The notes beneath the pieces are model-generated. The model did no database searches and was not told the origin of the DNA. It was given only the letters and a program-made list of their open reading frames with translations. The position numbers and the translations under genes were made by a program. This document shows positions 27,303 through 36,572 of a stretch of DNA of 64,000 nucleotides, piece after piece (positions within the stretch are counted from its first letter, which is position 1; each line of letters begins with the position of its first letter). The stretch is taken from NCBI RefSeq assembly GCF_030817495.1, contig NZ_JAUSZK010000001.1:3451001-3515000 (forward strand), in the 5' to 3' direction. Origin of the DNA: Streptomyces sp. V3I7 (GTDB taxonomy: Bacteria; Actinomycetota; Actinomycetes; Streptomycetales; Streptomycetaceae).

Positions 27303-27752
27303 TCAGCCGGTCCGGCGGCCCTCCGCGTCCTCGTGCGTGTAGTACCAGTAGAAGAGCACGAGGAAGAAGGCCACCGCGATGACCAGCGCGGTCCCCGAGA
27401 CGCGCAGCAAGGGCGCGCCGGTCTGGGCGAACAGGAAGCCGAACGCGATGCCCGCGAACGCCGACCACGCCACCGCGTGCACCTCCCGTCGCACATGCGG
27501 GCCGACCTCCAGCAGGGCCCAGCACACGAGGGCGAAGACGAACGCGGTCACGAAGCCGAGCAGCAGGTTCCAGCCGGTGATCGGGCCGCCGCTGCGCTGG
27601 TTGGCCGCGGCCCAGTACCCGTAGATCAGGCCGAGGCCGACGGGCACCGCCACCCGGGCCCGCGCGTGGGTGCGCGTATCGAAGACGTCGGGCGTACGGG
27701 CGCGCCGGTGTGTGCCGGGCGCAGCGCCGGACACGGGTGCAGCTTGGGCCAT
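27303..27752 (-). CDS. Small integral membrane protein, unknown function
   Basis: 149 residues from the ATG at 27752. Four hydrophobic segments are visible (about 36-50, 60-82, 92-110 and 115-135) and a charged C-terminus (HEDAEGRRTG). No family I can name with confidence. Divergent from the membrane-bound phosphatase gene, with only about 125 bases between them. Confidence 0.65.
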   Translation of the reverse strand: MAQAAPVSGAAPGTHRRARTPDVFDTRTHARARVAVPVGLGLIYGYWAAANQRSGGPITGWNLLLGFVTAFVFALVCWALLEVGPHVRREVHAVAWSAFAGIAFGFLFAQTGAPLLRVSGTALVIAVAFFLVLFYWYYTHEDAEGRRTG

Positions 27753-27878
27753 GGGAGCACTCCTCTCGCTCGCTCCGGGCCTGTCCCGGTCCCCGCATCC
27801 AGCGCACACCTGGGGCGGGGGCCCGGCAACTCGGGTGCCCGGATGCGGGCCGGGGCGGGGCGTGTTTCGCTGGGGGCC

Positions 27879-29051
27879 GTGACCGACGACGCATCCCCGC
27901 GGCGGGACGCTCAGCCGCTGCGGGTGCGGGGGCGCAGCATCGCCTGGCTCCTGCCGCTGTTGCTGCTCGCCGGCATCGTGCTGGTCGACCTCAACACGAG
28001 CGAGCGGTTCCGGATCGTCACCTGGATCGTCCTCGTGCCCGGGCTCGCCGCCTCGGTCTGCGCGGTGTGGACGACCGCCGCGTTCGGTGTGCTCTCGCTG
28101 GTGGTGTACGTCGCCGTGGACGGCGCGTTCCCCGACGAGTACCGGGCCGGCCTGGCCGACTTCATCCTGGTCGCCATGGGCGGCGCCCTGGCGGTGCTGG
28201 CCTGCGTGCTGCGGGTGCGCCACGAGCACCGCATGCTGCACATGCGCACCATCGCCGAGACCACCCGCCGCACCGTCCTGCGCCCGCTGCCGCGCTACGG
28301 CGCCGGCCTGGAGCAGGCGGCCGCCTTCCTGGCCGCCGACAGCGACGCCAACGTCGGTGGCGATTTCTACGACATCCAGCCGGGCCCGCACGGCACCCGG
28401 GTGCTCGTCGGCGACGTGCAGGGCAAGGGGCTGGGCGCGGTGGAGACGGCGGCCGCGCTGCTCGGCACCTTCCGGGAGGCGGCGTACCACGAGGCGGACC
28501 TGACGACGGTCGCGCGCCGTCTGGAGATCCGTATGCTGCGCCACCGCAACCTCGGCGCCCTGCTCGGTGACGAGGTATGCGACCGCTTCGCCACCGCCGT
28601 GCTGGTCGGCTTCCCCCTCCACGACGACGGCACGGTCGAGATCGTCAATTTCGGCCATGAGCCGCCGCTCGCGGTCGGCCCCGGCGGCGTCCGCCAGTTG
28701 CCGGCCGGCGACGGGCTCCCGCTCGGCCTCGGTGAGTTCACCGGCGAGAGCTGTCCGCCCGTGCACCGCACGCCGCTGGCCGCCACGGAGACCCTGCTGC
28801 TGGTGACCGACGGGGTGACCGAGGCCCGCGACGCGGCCGGGCAGTTCTATCCGCTGGTCCCGGAGGTGACGCGGGCGCTGGCGTCGGACGCGCGCACGGT
28901 CGAGCCCCGGCGCCTGGTGGCTCTCGTACGCGACGGTACGCTCCGGCACTCCGGCGGCCATCTCACCGACGACACCACGGTCTTCGCGGTACGGCGGACC
29001 GAGCGGCGGCCCGGCGCGCAGGCGGAAGCCCGGGCCGGCCGCAACCTGTGA
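27879..29051 (+). CDS. Membrane-bound SpoIIE-type PP2C phosphatase
   Basis: 390 residues from the GTG at 27879, which follows a GGGGG stretch. Residues about 18-105 contain three to four membrane segments (IAWLLPLLLLAGIVLVDL, VTWIVLVPGLAASVCAVW, FILVAMGGALAVLACVL). The PP2C/SpoIIE domain fills about 140-375: VGGDFYDIQPG, LVGDVQGKGLGAVETAA, and the C-terminal TLLLVTDGVTEARD and LTDDTTVFAVRR metal sites. Such phosphatases dephosphorylate anti-anti-sigma proteins. No sensor domain beyond the membrane part is present. The neighbouring genes do not name the partner. Confidence 0.88.
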   Translation: MTDDASPRRDAQPLRVRGRSIAWLLPLLLLAGIVLVDLNTSERFRIVTWIVLVPGLAASVCAVWTTAAFGVLSLVVYVAVDGAFPDEYRAGLADFILVAMGGALAVLACVLRVRHEHRMLHMRTIAETTRRTVLRPLPRYGAGLEQAAAFLAADSDANVGGDFYDIQPGPHGTRVLVGDVQGKGLGAVETAAALLGTFREAAYHEADLTTVARRLEIRMLRHRNLGALLGDEVCDRFATAVLVGFPLHDDGTVEIVNFGHEPPLAVGPGGVRQLPAGDGLPLGLGEFTGESCPPVHRTPLAATETLLLVTDGVTEARDAAGQFYPLVPEVTRALASDARTVEPRRLVALVRDGTLRHSGGHLTDDTTVFAVRRTERRPGAQAEARAGRNL

Positions 29052-29161
29052 ACCTCTCCCCAAGTCTTTGCCAAACCAATAGACTTCCGGGGCTTCGGCG
29101 CCCGTACTGATGTGTGGCCGAACCGTCTGCGGGCGGGATTGACGACCGGGCAGGAGGCACG

Positions 29162-29893
29162 GTGCGCTTTTCGCGGAACGCGATGGGGACCCTCTTCGTG
29201 GGGGGTGCCCTGAGCCTGACCCTCGCCGCGCTCGCCTACCCGAGCATGCTGGGCCTGTCCACCGTCTCCACCGACCAGTCGCGGATCATCGCCCAGACCC
29301 AGTGGGGTCCGCTGACGGAAGGGGAGCGGGACTTCGTCGTCAAGGTGCGGGCCGCCGGGCTGTGGGAGTACCCCCTGGGGCAGATGGCGCTGAGGAAGGG
29401 GACCACCAAGGAGGTCCGCACCGCGGGAGAGCACCTGATCCAGGGGCACGCGGGGCTGGACGCGAGCTGCCGCAGGATCGCCCCGATGCTCAACATCACC
29501 CTGCCCAACGTCGCGAGCCCGCAGCAGCAGGGCTTCGTCAGGACGCTGGCGGCGGAGAGCGGCGGGCAGTTCAACCGGGACTTCGCCAACATCCTGCGCA
29601 TGACGCACGGTTCGATCTTCAACACGATCGCGAAGGTCCGGTCCACCACCAAGAACACCCTGGTGCGGGCCCTGGCGGACCAGGCCAACGCGACGGTCCT
29701 GGACCACATCACGGTCATGGAGAAGACCGGTCTGGTCGACTTCGACCAGACCGTGTTCCAGCAGACGACGCCGCCGAAGCTGCCGACGTCGGACCTGACC
29801 CCGCCCCCGCCGCCCCCGGGCCAGCCCCAGGTGGTGCTGACCCCTCCGCCGGGCTCGGGGAACTCGCCCACGCCCAGTCCGACCGTGAGGTGA
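29162..29893 (+). CDS. DUF4142 family protein (ferritin-like, membrane-anchored)
   Basis: 243 residues from the GTG at 29162, which has AGGAGG six bases upstream; the earlier ATG at 29114 lacks such a site. An N-terminal hydrophobic segment (about 8-28) anchors or exports the protein. Residues about 55-200 are the DUF4142 helical bundle: LTEGERDFVVKVRAAGLWEYPLGQMALRKG and LIQGHAGLDASCRRIAPMLN. The C-terminal 40 residues are Pro-rich (PPPPPPGQPQVVLTPPPG). DUF4142 is a distant ferritin-like outer-surface domain; function unknown. Confidence 0.82.
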   Translation: MRFSRNAMGTLFVGGALSLTLAALAYPSMLGLSTVSTDQSRIIAQTQWGPLTEGERDFVVKVRAAGLWEYPLGQMALRKGTTKEVRTAGEHLIQGHAGLDASCRRIAPMLNITLPNVASPQQQGFVRTLAAESGGQFNRDFANILRMTHGSIFNTIAKVRSTTKNTLVRALADQANATVLDHITVMEKTGLVDFDQTVFQQTTPPKLPTSDLTPPPPPPGQPQVVLTPPPGSGNSPTPSPTVR

Positions 29894-29913
29894 CCTCGGG
29901 GCAGGGGCGCTGA

Positions 29914-31569
<1,656 letters not shown>

Positions 31570-31621
31570 GCGGACTCCTTCGCACGGACGCGGGGCACGG
31601 CATACCGGACGGATACCTACC

Positions 31622-31675
31622 CGCGCCGCCCGGTCATCCCGCGCCGTCCGGTCATCCCGCGCCGTCCGGTCATCC
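31622..31675. repeat. Tandem repeat, 3 x 18 bp
   Basis: CGCGCCGYCCGGTCATCC occurs three times head to tail; the first copy differs in one base. It lies about 55 bases upstream of the glucosidase start, within its probable leader or promoter. Confidence 0.85.
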
Positions 31676-31676
31676 C

Positions 31677-31730
31677 GCCACGGTCTCCAGATAGATCACG
31701 GGGACGGCCGTCCGGTCGCTCACTGCGGTC
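31677..31730 (-). CDS. Possible mini-ORF of 17 codons
   Basis: GTG start at 31730 preceded by GAGAAGGAGACC; the AAGGAG is well spaced. The peptide reads VSDRTAVPVIYLETVAG and then stops. It precedes the glucosidase gene on the same strand, separated from it by the 18-bp repeats. It could be a leader peptide or the remnant of a longer gene; nothing else supports it. Confidence 0.3.
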
Positions 31731-31983
31731 TCCTTCTCCCTCGGCCCCGCACGTCCGCGGGTCCCTCGGTCCCTCGCGCTCTTCCCCTCCCCGGGCCGGG
31801 TATACGTCCGTCCGGCAGCCGTCCTCACCCGGACGGGTCGCCGCGCTGGTGGGGCGGGGTGGGCGGTGGTGCGGTGAGAGGGGCACATGCCGGCGCCGGC
31901 GCGGCCGGCCTGTGCCCCACCCTCTGCTCGACCCACACCTCTGCTCGACCACCTCTGCTCGACCACCGCTCGGGAGCCCCGTC

Positions 31984-32754
31984 ATGCCCCTCCTCGCCCC
32001 GGCCCGCCGCCTGCTGCCCGTCTCCGCCGGCGCCCTCGCCGTGCTGCTCGCCGTCTCCGGCTGCCTGAGCCGGGAGCCGGTGCGCGCGGGCCAGGAGGGC
32101 GTCGACGCGTCCGCGGCCGCCCGGCGCTCCTCGGGCGCGCTCACCGACGCGCAGGCGCGGGACGCGCTGATCGGCCAGGCGGACCTGGGCGCGCCGTGGA
32201 AGCCGACCGAGGGGACCGCCGGCTGGCGGGACGGGCTGCTGAAGGCGACCACCCAGAACGCCGAATGCCAGCGGCTGATGGACGGGCTGTACGCGGATGA
32301 GCTGCTGGGCGAGCCGACGAAGACGTACGCCGTGACCGCGCTCGACGACGCCGACGACCAGGCCCAGCTCCGCTACCAGGTCGCCACCCGCCGCGCGGCC
32401 GACGTGGACCGCACGCTGGCCTGGCTGAAGAAGCTGCCGCAGACGTGCGCGCAGTTCACGGCGAACACCGTCGCCCAGGGCACGCAGTACGTCCAGGTCG
32501 CCCCCATCGCGCTGCCGGCGTACGGCGACGCCCGGCAGGGCCTGCGGATCACGGTGACCGGCACGAGCAGCTCCGAGGACACCGCGCCGACCACGCTCAC
32601 CCTCGACGTCGCGGCCGTCCGCGCCGGCGACGACGCGATCGTCCTCACCAACGGCGCCCTCGGCACGCTGCCCGCCGACGCCACCCGCCAGGCCCTCGAA
32701 CGCGGCACCCGGCGCCTGGCCGAGGTGCGCGAGCGGGGCCGGGTCCAGGCCTGA
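31984..32754 (+). CDS. Putative secreted lipoprotein
   Basis: 256 residues. A lipobox (LLAVSGC, Cys27) follows a hydrophobic signal segment. The mature part is soluble and mixed alpha/beta (ALTDAQARDALIGQADLGAPWKP, NAECQRLMDGLYAD, GLRITVTGTSS). It resembles Streptomyces sensor-like lipoproteins with the PknH-type or LpqN-like fold, but I cannot assign it. The ATG is preceded by GGGAGCCCCGTC. Located on the cell surface. Confidence 0.75.
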   Translation: MPLLAPARRLLPVSAGALAVLLAVSGCLSREPVRAGQEGVDASAAARRSSGALTDAQARDALIGQADLGAPWKPTEGTAGWRDGLLKATTQNAECQRLMDGLYADELLGEPTKTYAVTALDDADDQAQLRYQVATRRAADVDRTLAWLKKLPQTCAQFTANTVAQGTQYVQVAPIALPAYGDARQGLRITVTGTSSSEDTAPTTLTLDVAAVRAGDDAIVLTNGALGTLPADATRQALERGTRRLAEVRERGRVQA

Positions 32755-32873
32755 TCCGGCCCCGCCGCCGGTGGCCCGACTCCCCCGGGCCCCCTTGCCG
32801 TCGCGCTTCACCAGCCCCTAGGTTGAACGGCGCCCAGGCCTGCCGAATACGTCGCTGTCGTTGCGAGGTTGCC

Positions 32874-33164
32874 GTGCTCGGACGTTCCTCCGCACGCTAC
32901 GGACCACCCCTCACCGCACTCACCCGATCCCGGATCCGGGCGCTCGGGGCGACGCCCACGGCAAGAGGCGTGGCCGCGGCCGTGGTCGCCGCGGCCGCCC
33001 TGATCGCGGTGGCGAACGCCGGCCCGGCGCGGGCGGCCCAGAACGGCCAGAACCCGCGCTTCGTCCTGCACGTCCAGCGCTTCGAGGACGCCCGGCACGG
33101 CCAGCCGGGCGGTGCGCTCGGCAACGGCTGGCACCTACGCACAGTTGACAGACTGTTGACCTGA
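32874..33164 (+). CDS. Small hypothetical exported protein
   Basis: 96 residues, GTG start preceded by GCGAGGTTGCC. A hydrophobic segment at about 35-55 (VAAAVVAAAALIAVANAG) ends in an Ala-rich cleavage-like site (PARAAQ). The mature part is only about 40 residues (NPRFVLHVQRFEDARHGQPG). It may be a truncated secreted protein; no homologue recognised. A TTGAAC/GAATAC pair 46 bases upstream could be its promoter. Confidence 0.45.
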   Translation: MLGRSSARYGPPLTALTRSRIRALGATPTARGVAAAVVAAAALIAVANAGPARAAQNGQNPRFVLHVQRFEDARHGQPGGALGNGWHLRTVDRLLT

Positions 33165-33206
33165 TCGCGGTCGAGTCGGGGAGGGACCCACGCCTACCTT
33201 GGCCGC

Positions 33207-33893
33207 ATGCCCCCACACCCGGCCCCCCGGCCACCCTCCGCGCTGCCCGTTCTCCCTTACCGCAAGCCCACCAAGGGCCGCGACTACTGGGTGCTGGACG
33301 ACGTCCTGCCCGACGTGGACGCCGTGCGGGAGCGCTGTCTGGCCAAGGACGACTGGGCCGAGGGCTATCCGTACACTCAGGAGACCTGGCCGGGGCTGCG
33401 GGCCATGCCCGGGCTCGCCCCGGACGAACTCGCCCACGTGGAACGGCTGGTGAGGAAGGCCACCGGGGCCAGGGAGCTGTGGGTGCAGCAGACGCCGGGC
33501 GGCGGCACCCTCAACCACAACTGCGTGCAGGTCGTCGGCGAGGGCGAGAGCCGGCCGCGCCCGCACACCGACTCGCGCGCCCTGTGCCGGTACGCCGCCG
33601 TGCTCTATCTCAACCCCGGTGTGCCCAAGGACTGCGGGACCAGCTTCTTCCGGCAGTCGCTGCCCGGCGGGCGGCTCGGCGGCAACGTCGTCCAGGCCCC
33701 GCACACCAACCTCGTCGAGGCCCTCGGGACGCGCTTCGTGGCCCCGGACGCCTTCGAGGAGGACGTGCGGGTGCCGCACAAGTACAACCGGCTGCTGCTC
33801 TACCACGCCAACCTGGTGCACAGCGCGACCGGTTACTTCGGGACGGCCCTGGAGGAGAAGCGGATGACGGCCGTCTTCTTCTGGATGGCCTGA
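33207..33893 (+). CDS. DUF6445 family protein, 2OG-Fe(II) dioxygenase-like
   Basis: 228 residues. The jelly-roll iron site is visible as His120-Thr-Asp122 (RPHTDSRALCRYAAVLYLN) and a distal His205 (LYHANLVHSATGYFG), with GTSFFR between them. This HxD...H set and its spacing agree with non-haem iron, 2-oxoglutarate-dependent oxygenases of the prolyl-hydroxylase type; the family is known as DUF6445. Substrate unknown. The last 25 bases including the stop codon are tandemly duplicated directly behind the gene. Confidence 0.78.
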   Translation: MPPHPAPRPPSALPVLPYRKPTKGRDYWVLDDVLPDVDAVRERCLAKDDWAEGYPYTQETWPGLRAMPGLAPDELAHVERLVRKATGARELWVQQTPGGGTLNHNCVQVVGEGESRPRPHTDSRALCRYAAVLYLNPGVPKDCGTSFFRQSLPGGRLGGNVVQAPHTNLVEALGTRFVAPDAFEEDVRVPHKYNRLLLYHANLVHSATGYFGTALEEKRMTAVFFWMA

Positions 33894-33927
33894 GCCCGGG
33901 CATTCTTCCGGATGGCCTGAGCCCGGG
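33876..33927. repeat. 25-bp duplication over the stop codon
   Basis: 33876-33900 and 33903-33927 are identical except for one base and both contain ATGGCCTGAGCCCGGG. The first copy holds the true stop of the dioxygenase-like gene. Confidence 0.85.
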
Positions 33928-33943
33928 TGCGGGGGTGCCCGCG

Positions 33944-34447
33944 TCAGTAGCGCAGTGCCCGCGCCACCTCGGTCTTCACCTCGCCCGTCAGCTTGCGCGT
34001 GCTGCGGGCGGTGGCGTTGCCGGTCGCGCCCGCCCGGACGTCGCGGACCGTGGCGACGACCGTGTCGAGGAGATTGCCGTTCGCGTCGTTGAACTGGACC
34101 TGCACGGCGAAGGACTTGGTCTCGCTCGCCTTGTTGTCGGCGGTGACCTCGACGGTGACCCGGCCGTCCGGATCGGTGCCCGGGGTGCCGAGCTTCACCT
34201 CGTCCTTGGCGTTGACGCCGCCCTTCACCCCGTCGAGCCGCCGCTTCGCCTCCGCCGACGCCGAGGCCAGCCCCTCGGCGGCCTGAGAGGCGAGGGAGGA
34301 GGCGGCCGACGCCGCCGACGCGGCCTTGCTGGCCGGGTTCGACGGTGTGCCGTCGCCGTCCGAGCAGCCGCCCAGTCCCACGAGCGCCGCGAGGACGGCC
34401 GTCACCGCGGTCACGCCGCCTGCCCACCAATGCCGCTGACCGGCCAT
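33944..34447 (-). CDS. Lipoprotein with FxLYD-like domain
   Basis: 167 residues from the ATG at 34447. A lipobox LVGLGGC places the lipid anchor on Cys28. An Ala/Ser-rich linker (about 38-68) leads to a beta-sandwich region (about 85-150: VTVEVTADNKASETKSFAVQVQFNDANGN in pieces), resembling FxLYD/DUF-type domains of secreted actinobacterial proteins. Function unknown. Convergent with the dioxygenase-like gene. Confidence 0.72.
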   Translation of the reverse strand: MAGQRHWWAGGVTAVTAVLAALVGLGGCSDGDGTPSNPASKAASAASAASSLASQAAEGLASASAEAKRRLDGVKGGVNAKDEVKLGTPGTDPDGRVTVEVTADNKASETKSFAVQVQFNDANGNLLDTVVATVRDVRAGATGNATARSTRKLTGEVKTEVARALRY

Positions 34448-34628
34448 CGTGTGTCTCCCTGTTCCTGGCCCGCGGCACCACGGATCGGCCACGGCTCCGC
34501 CCTCCAGTCAAGAGCCCGAGTCACACGGCGGCACGCCGGGTTCGCCCGTACGGCCGACCCGAAGTCTTGGCCAGACCTTTTCCCGGGCTCCGCGCCGACG
34601 CGCGCGGCCGCTCGGGCAAGATGCCCGC

Positions 34629-35369
34629 GTGAACGAGCACATAGCGAAGCACCCCGGCCTGCGGTCCGTGCACCGTGCGGACCGGTGGGCCGTGGGTGCC
34701 CTGCTGCTCGCCGGAGCCGCCTGGGCGGCCAAGACCGTGATGGAGGTCCGGCTGTACGCGGCCGGGGAGCCGCACTCCGGACCGCCGGCGCGGGGCGGCG
34801 AGCACCGCCCGCTGACCGCGCTGGAGAACGCGTACCACCTGGTCCACTCGGTCTGCGGGGGAACGGCGCTGGTCTGCGCCTTCGTGTTCATCGCGTGGCT
34901 GTGGCGGGTGCGGGACAACGGGATGGTCCTGTCGGGCGAGCGGCCGCGGTACGCCGGGTTCTGGGTCTACGCGGGCTGGGTCGTGCCGCTCGTGAACCTG
35001 TGGGTGCCGCGCGGTCTCATCGCCGACGTGTACCGGTCGAGCGTGCCCGGCAGGCGGCCGCCGTGGGTGCTGAACGTGTGGTGGGGGCTGTGCCTGGTCG
35101 GTTCGTTCGGCGGGGTCGGTCTGTTCGGTGATGAGCCCGTCGAGAAAACCATCGAGCGCGCCTACTCGGACATCGGGCCGCTGGTGGCGTACGACGCGGC
35201 CGTCGTGGGGGCGGCCGTGGCCGGTGCCTTCCTCGTCCGTGCCGTCACCGCGGCCCAGCTGGAGCGCCTGGAGACCTGGACGCCGCCGGGCGCCGAAGCC
35301 CCGGCCGTGGATCTGGAGAAGCCGCGGACATCGACAGGGTGTGACGCTCCGACAGAAAAGGCCCCCTGA
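34629..35369 (+). CDS. DUF4328 domain membrane protein
   Basis: 246 residues, GTG start. Membrane segments at about 18-36, 72-95, 115-130, 152-170 and 183-205. The DUF4328 signature is present: FIAWLWRVRDNGMVLSGE, YAGFWVYAGWVVPLVNLWVPRGLIADVYRSS. The family is common in actinobacteria and its function is unknown. The cytoplasmic tail is acidic and proline-containing. Confidence 0.83.
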   Translation: MNEHIAKHPGLRSVHRADRWAVGALLLAGAAWAAKTVMEVRLYAAGEPHSGPPARGGEHRPLTALENAYHLVHSVCGGTALVCAFVFIAWLWRVRDNGMVLSGERPRYAGFWVYAGWVVPLVNLWVPRGLIADVYRSSVPGRRPPWVLNVWWGLCLVGSFGGVGLFGDEPVEKTIERAYSDIGPLVAYDAAVVGAAVAGAFLVRAVTAAQLERLETWTPPGAEAPAVDLEKPRTSTGCDAPTEKAP

Positions 35370-35485
35370 GGTTCACCGTGCGTGAGTAACGGCGGCTCGT
35401 TTTTCCCGGATTGAGGTGGCGGAACCCCATTTGCGCCCCCCACGATGGTGCGAGTCGACCGGCGCGCACCCTCAAGGGGGTCTAG

Positions 35486-36430
35486 ATGGCTGTGGAAATC
35501 CCCGCTCTGATCTCGCCTTCCCGGCTGAGAAGCCGAGGGGGCCTGCTGGGCGAGTGCCTCGCGGAGTTCCTCGGAACGTTCGTCCTGACGATGTTCGGCT
35601 GCGGCGTGGTCGCGACGGCGGTCGTGGCCCTGCCGGGCTCGGGCCGTACCGAGGGGCCCACCACGTTCTTCCTCGCCGCGGGCGACTGGCTGCTGATCAC
35701 CTGGGGCTGGGCCCTGGCCGTGGTCTTCGCCGTGTACGTCGCCGGCGGCGTCAGCGGCGCCCACATCAACCCGGCGGTGACCCTGGCGTTCGCGGTGCGG
35801 CGCAGGTTCCCCTGGGCCAAGGTCCTGCCGTACTGGTTTTCGCAGCTCGTGGGCGCCTTCACCGGGGCGGCGCTGGTGTACGCCGTCTACCACGACGCGA
35901 TCAGCGCGTTCGACCTGGTCGTGAAGGCACCGAAGACGAACGGCCACACGGTCGCCTCGTTCTCGATCTTCGCCACCTTCCCGGCGCCGTACTTCCACGG
36001 CGGCATCTGGGGTCCGCTGCTCGACCAGATCGTCGGCACCGGGCTGCTGGTCATGCTGGTCGTGGCGCTCATCGACCTGCGCAACCTGCCGGTGCAGTCG
36101 AACCTCGGCCCGCTGCTGACCGGTTTCGCGGTCGCGGCGATCGGCATGTCCTTCGGCGCGAACGCCGGATACGCCATCAACCCGGCCCGCGACTTCGGTC
36201 CGCGCCTGTTCACCTGGGTGGCGGGCTGGGGGGCGCTGGCCTTCCCGGGCACCGAAGCCGGGGCGTTCAGCGACTACTGGTGGATCCCCGTCGTCGGCCC
36301 GCTCATCGGCGGTGTGCTCGGGGTGCTGGTGTACGACCTGTTCATCGGCGACGTCCTCAACATCCGCGCCCGCGCGGGCGAACTCCCGCAGCCCGGCCGC
36401 ACCCGTCCGGTGACGGGCACCGACGAGTGA
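35486..36430 (+). CDS. MIP family channel (aquaglyceroporin-like)
   Basis: 314 residues, about six membrane segments. Both pore NPA boxes are intact: GAHINPAVTLAF and GYAINPARDFGPR. The Asp after the second NPA box (NPARD) and the length between the half-repeats favour a glycerol facilitator over a pure water channel. No glpK or glpD is adjacent, so its metabolic link is not given by context. AAGGGGG precedes the ATG. An extended cytoplasmic C-terminus (about 285-314) is present. Confidence 0.9.
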   Translation: MAVEIPALISPSRLRSRGGLLGECLAEFLGTFVLTMFGCGVVATAVVALPGSGRTEGPTTFFLAAGDWLLITWGWALAVVFAVYVAGGVSGAHINPAVTLAFAVRRRFPWAKVLPYWFSQLVGAFTGAALVYAVYHDAISAFDLVVKAPKTNGHTVASFSIFATFPAPYFHGGIWGPLLDQIVGTGLLVMLVVALIDLRNLPVQSNLGPLLTGFAVAAIGMSFGANAGYAINPARDFGPRLFTWVAGWGALAFPGTEAGAFSDYWWIPVVGPLIGGVLGVLVYDLFIGDVLNIRARAGELPQPGRTRPVTGTDE

Positions 36431-36530
36431 CGTGCTCGAGTGACGCGGCGTGAGACGACGCCGGACGGCGCGCCCTCACTCTGACGGACCAACGGGTCCG
36501 ACCGGACAACCACCAACGCTCCGCAACAAC

Positions 36531-36561
36531 GGGCGCCCCCGCCGAACCGGCGGGGGCGCCC
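36531..36561. terminator. Bidirectional terminator between channel and amidase genes
   Basis: A 14-bp perfect stem (36531-36544 with 36548-36561), loop AAC, 12 bases before the end of the convergent amidase gene. Confidence 0.8.
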
Positions 36562-36572
36562 GACGTCGTGGC

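Larger units (their letters stand above)
31570..31983. other. Intergenic region with short tandem repeats and a mini-ORF
   Basis: No larger gene. It contains three 18-bp copies of CGCGCCGTCCGGTCATCC (31622-31675), a 17-codon minus-strand mini-ORF (31677-31730), and three copies of CCTCTGCTCGACC (31920-31965). Confidence 0.6.

Noticed and set aside
33143..33160. TTGACA/TTGACC as a -35 box of the DUF6445 gene
   Set aside because: No -10 sequence at a suitable distance could be found.
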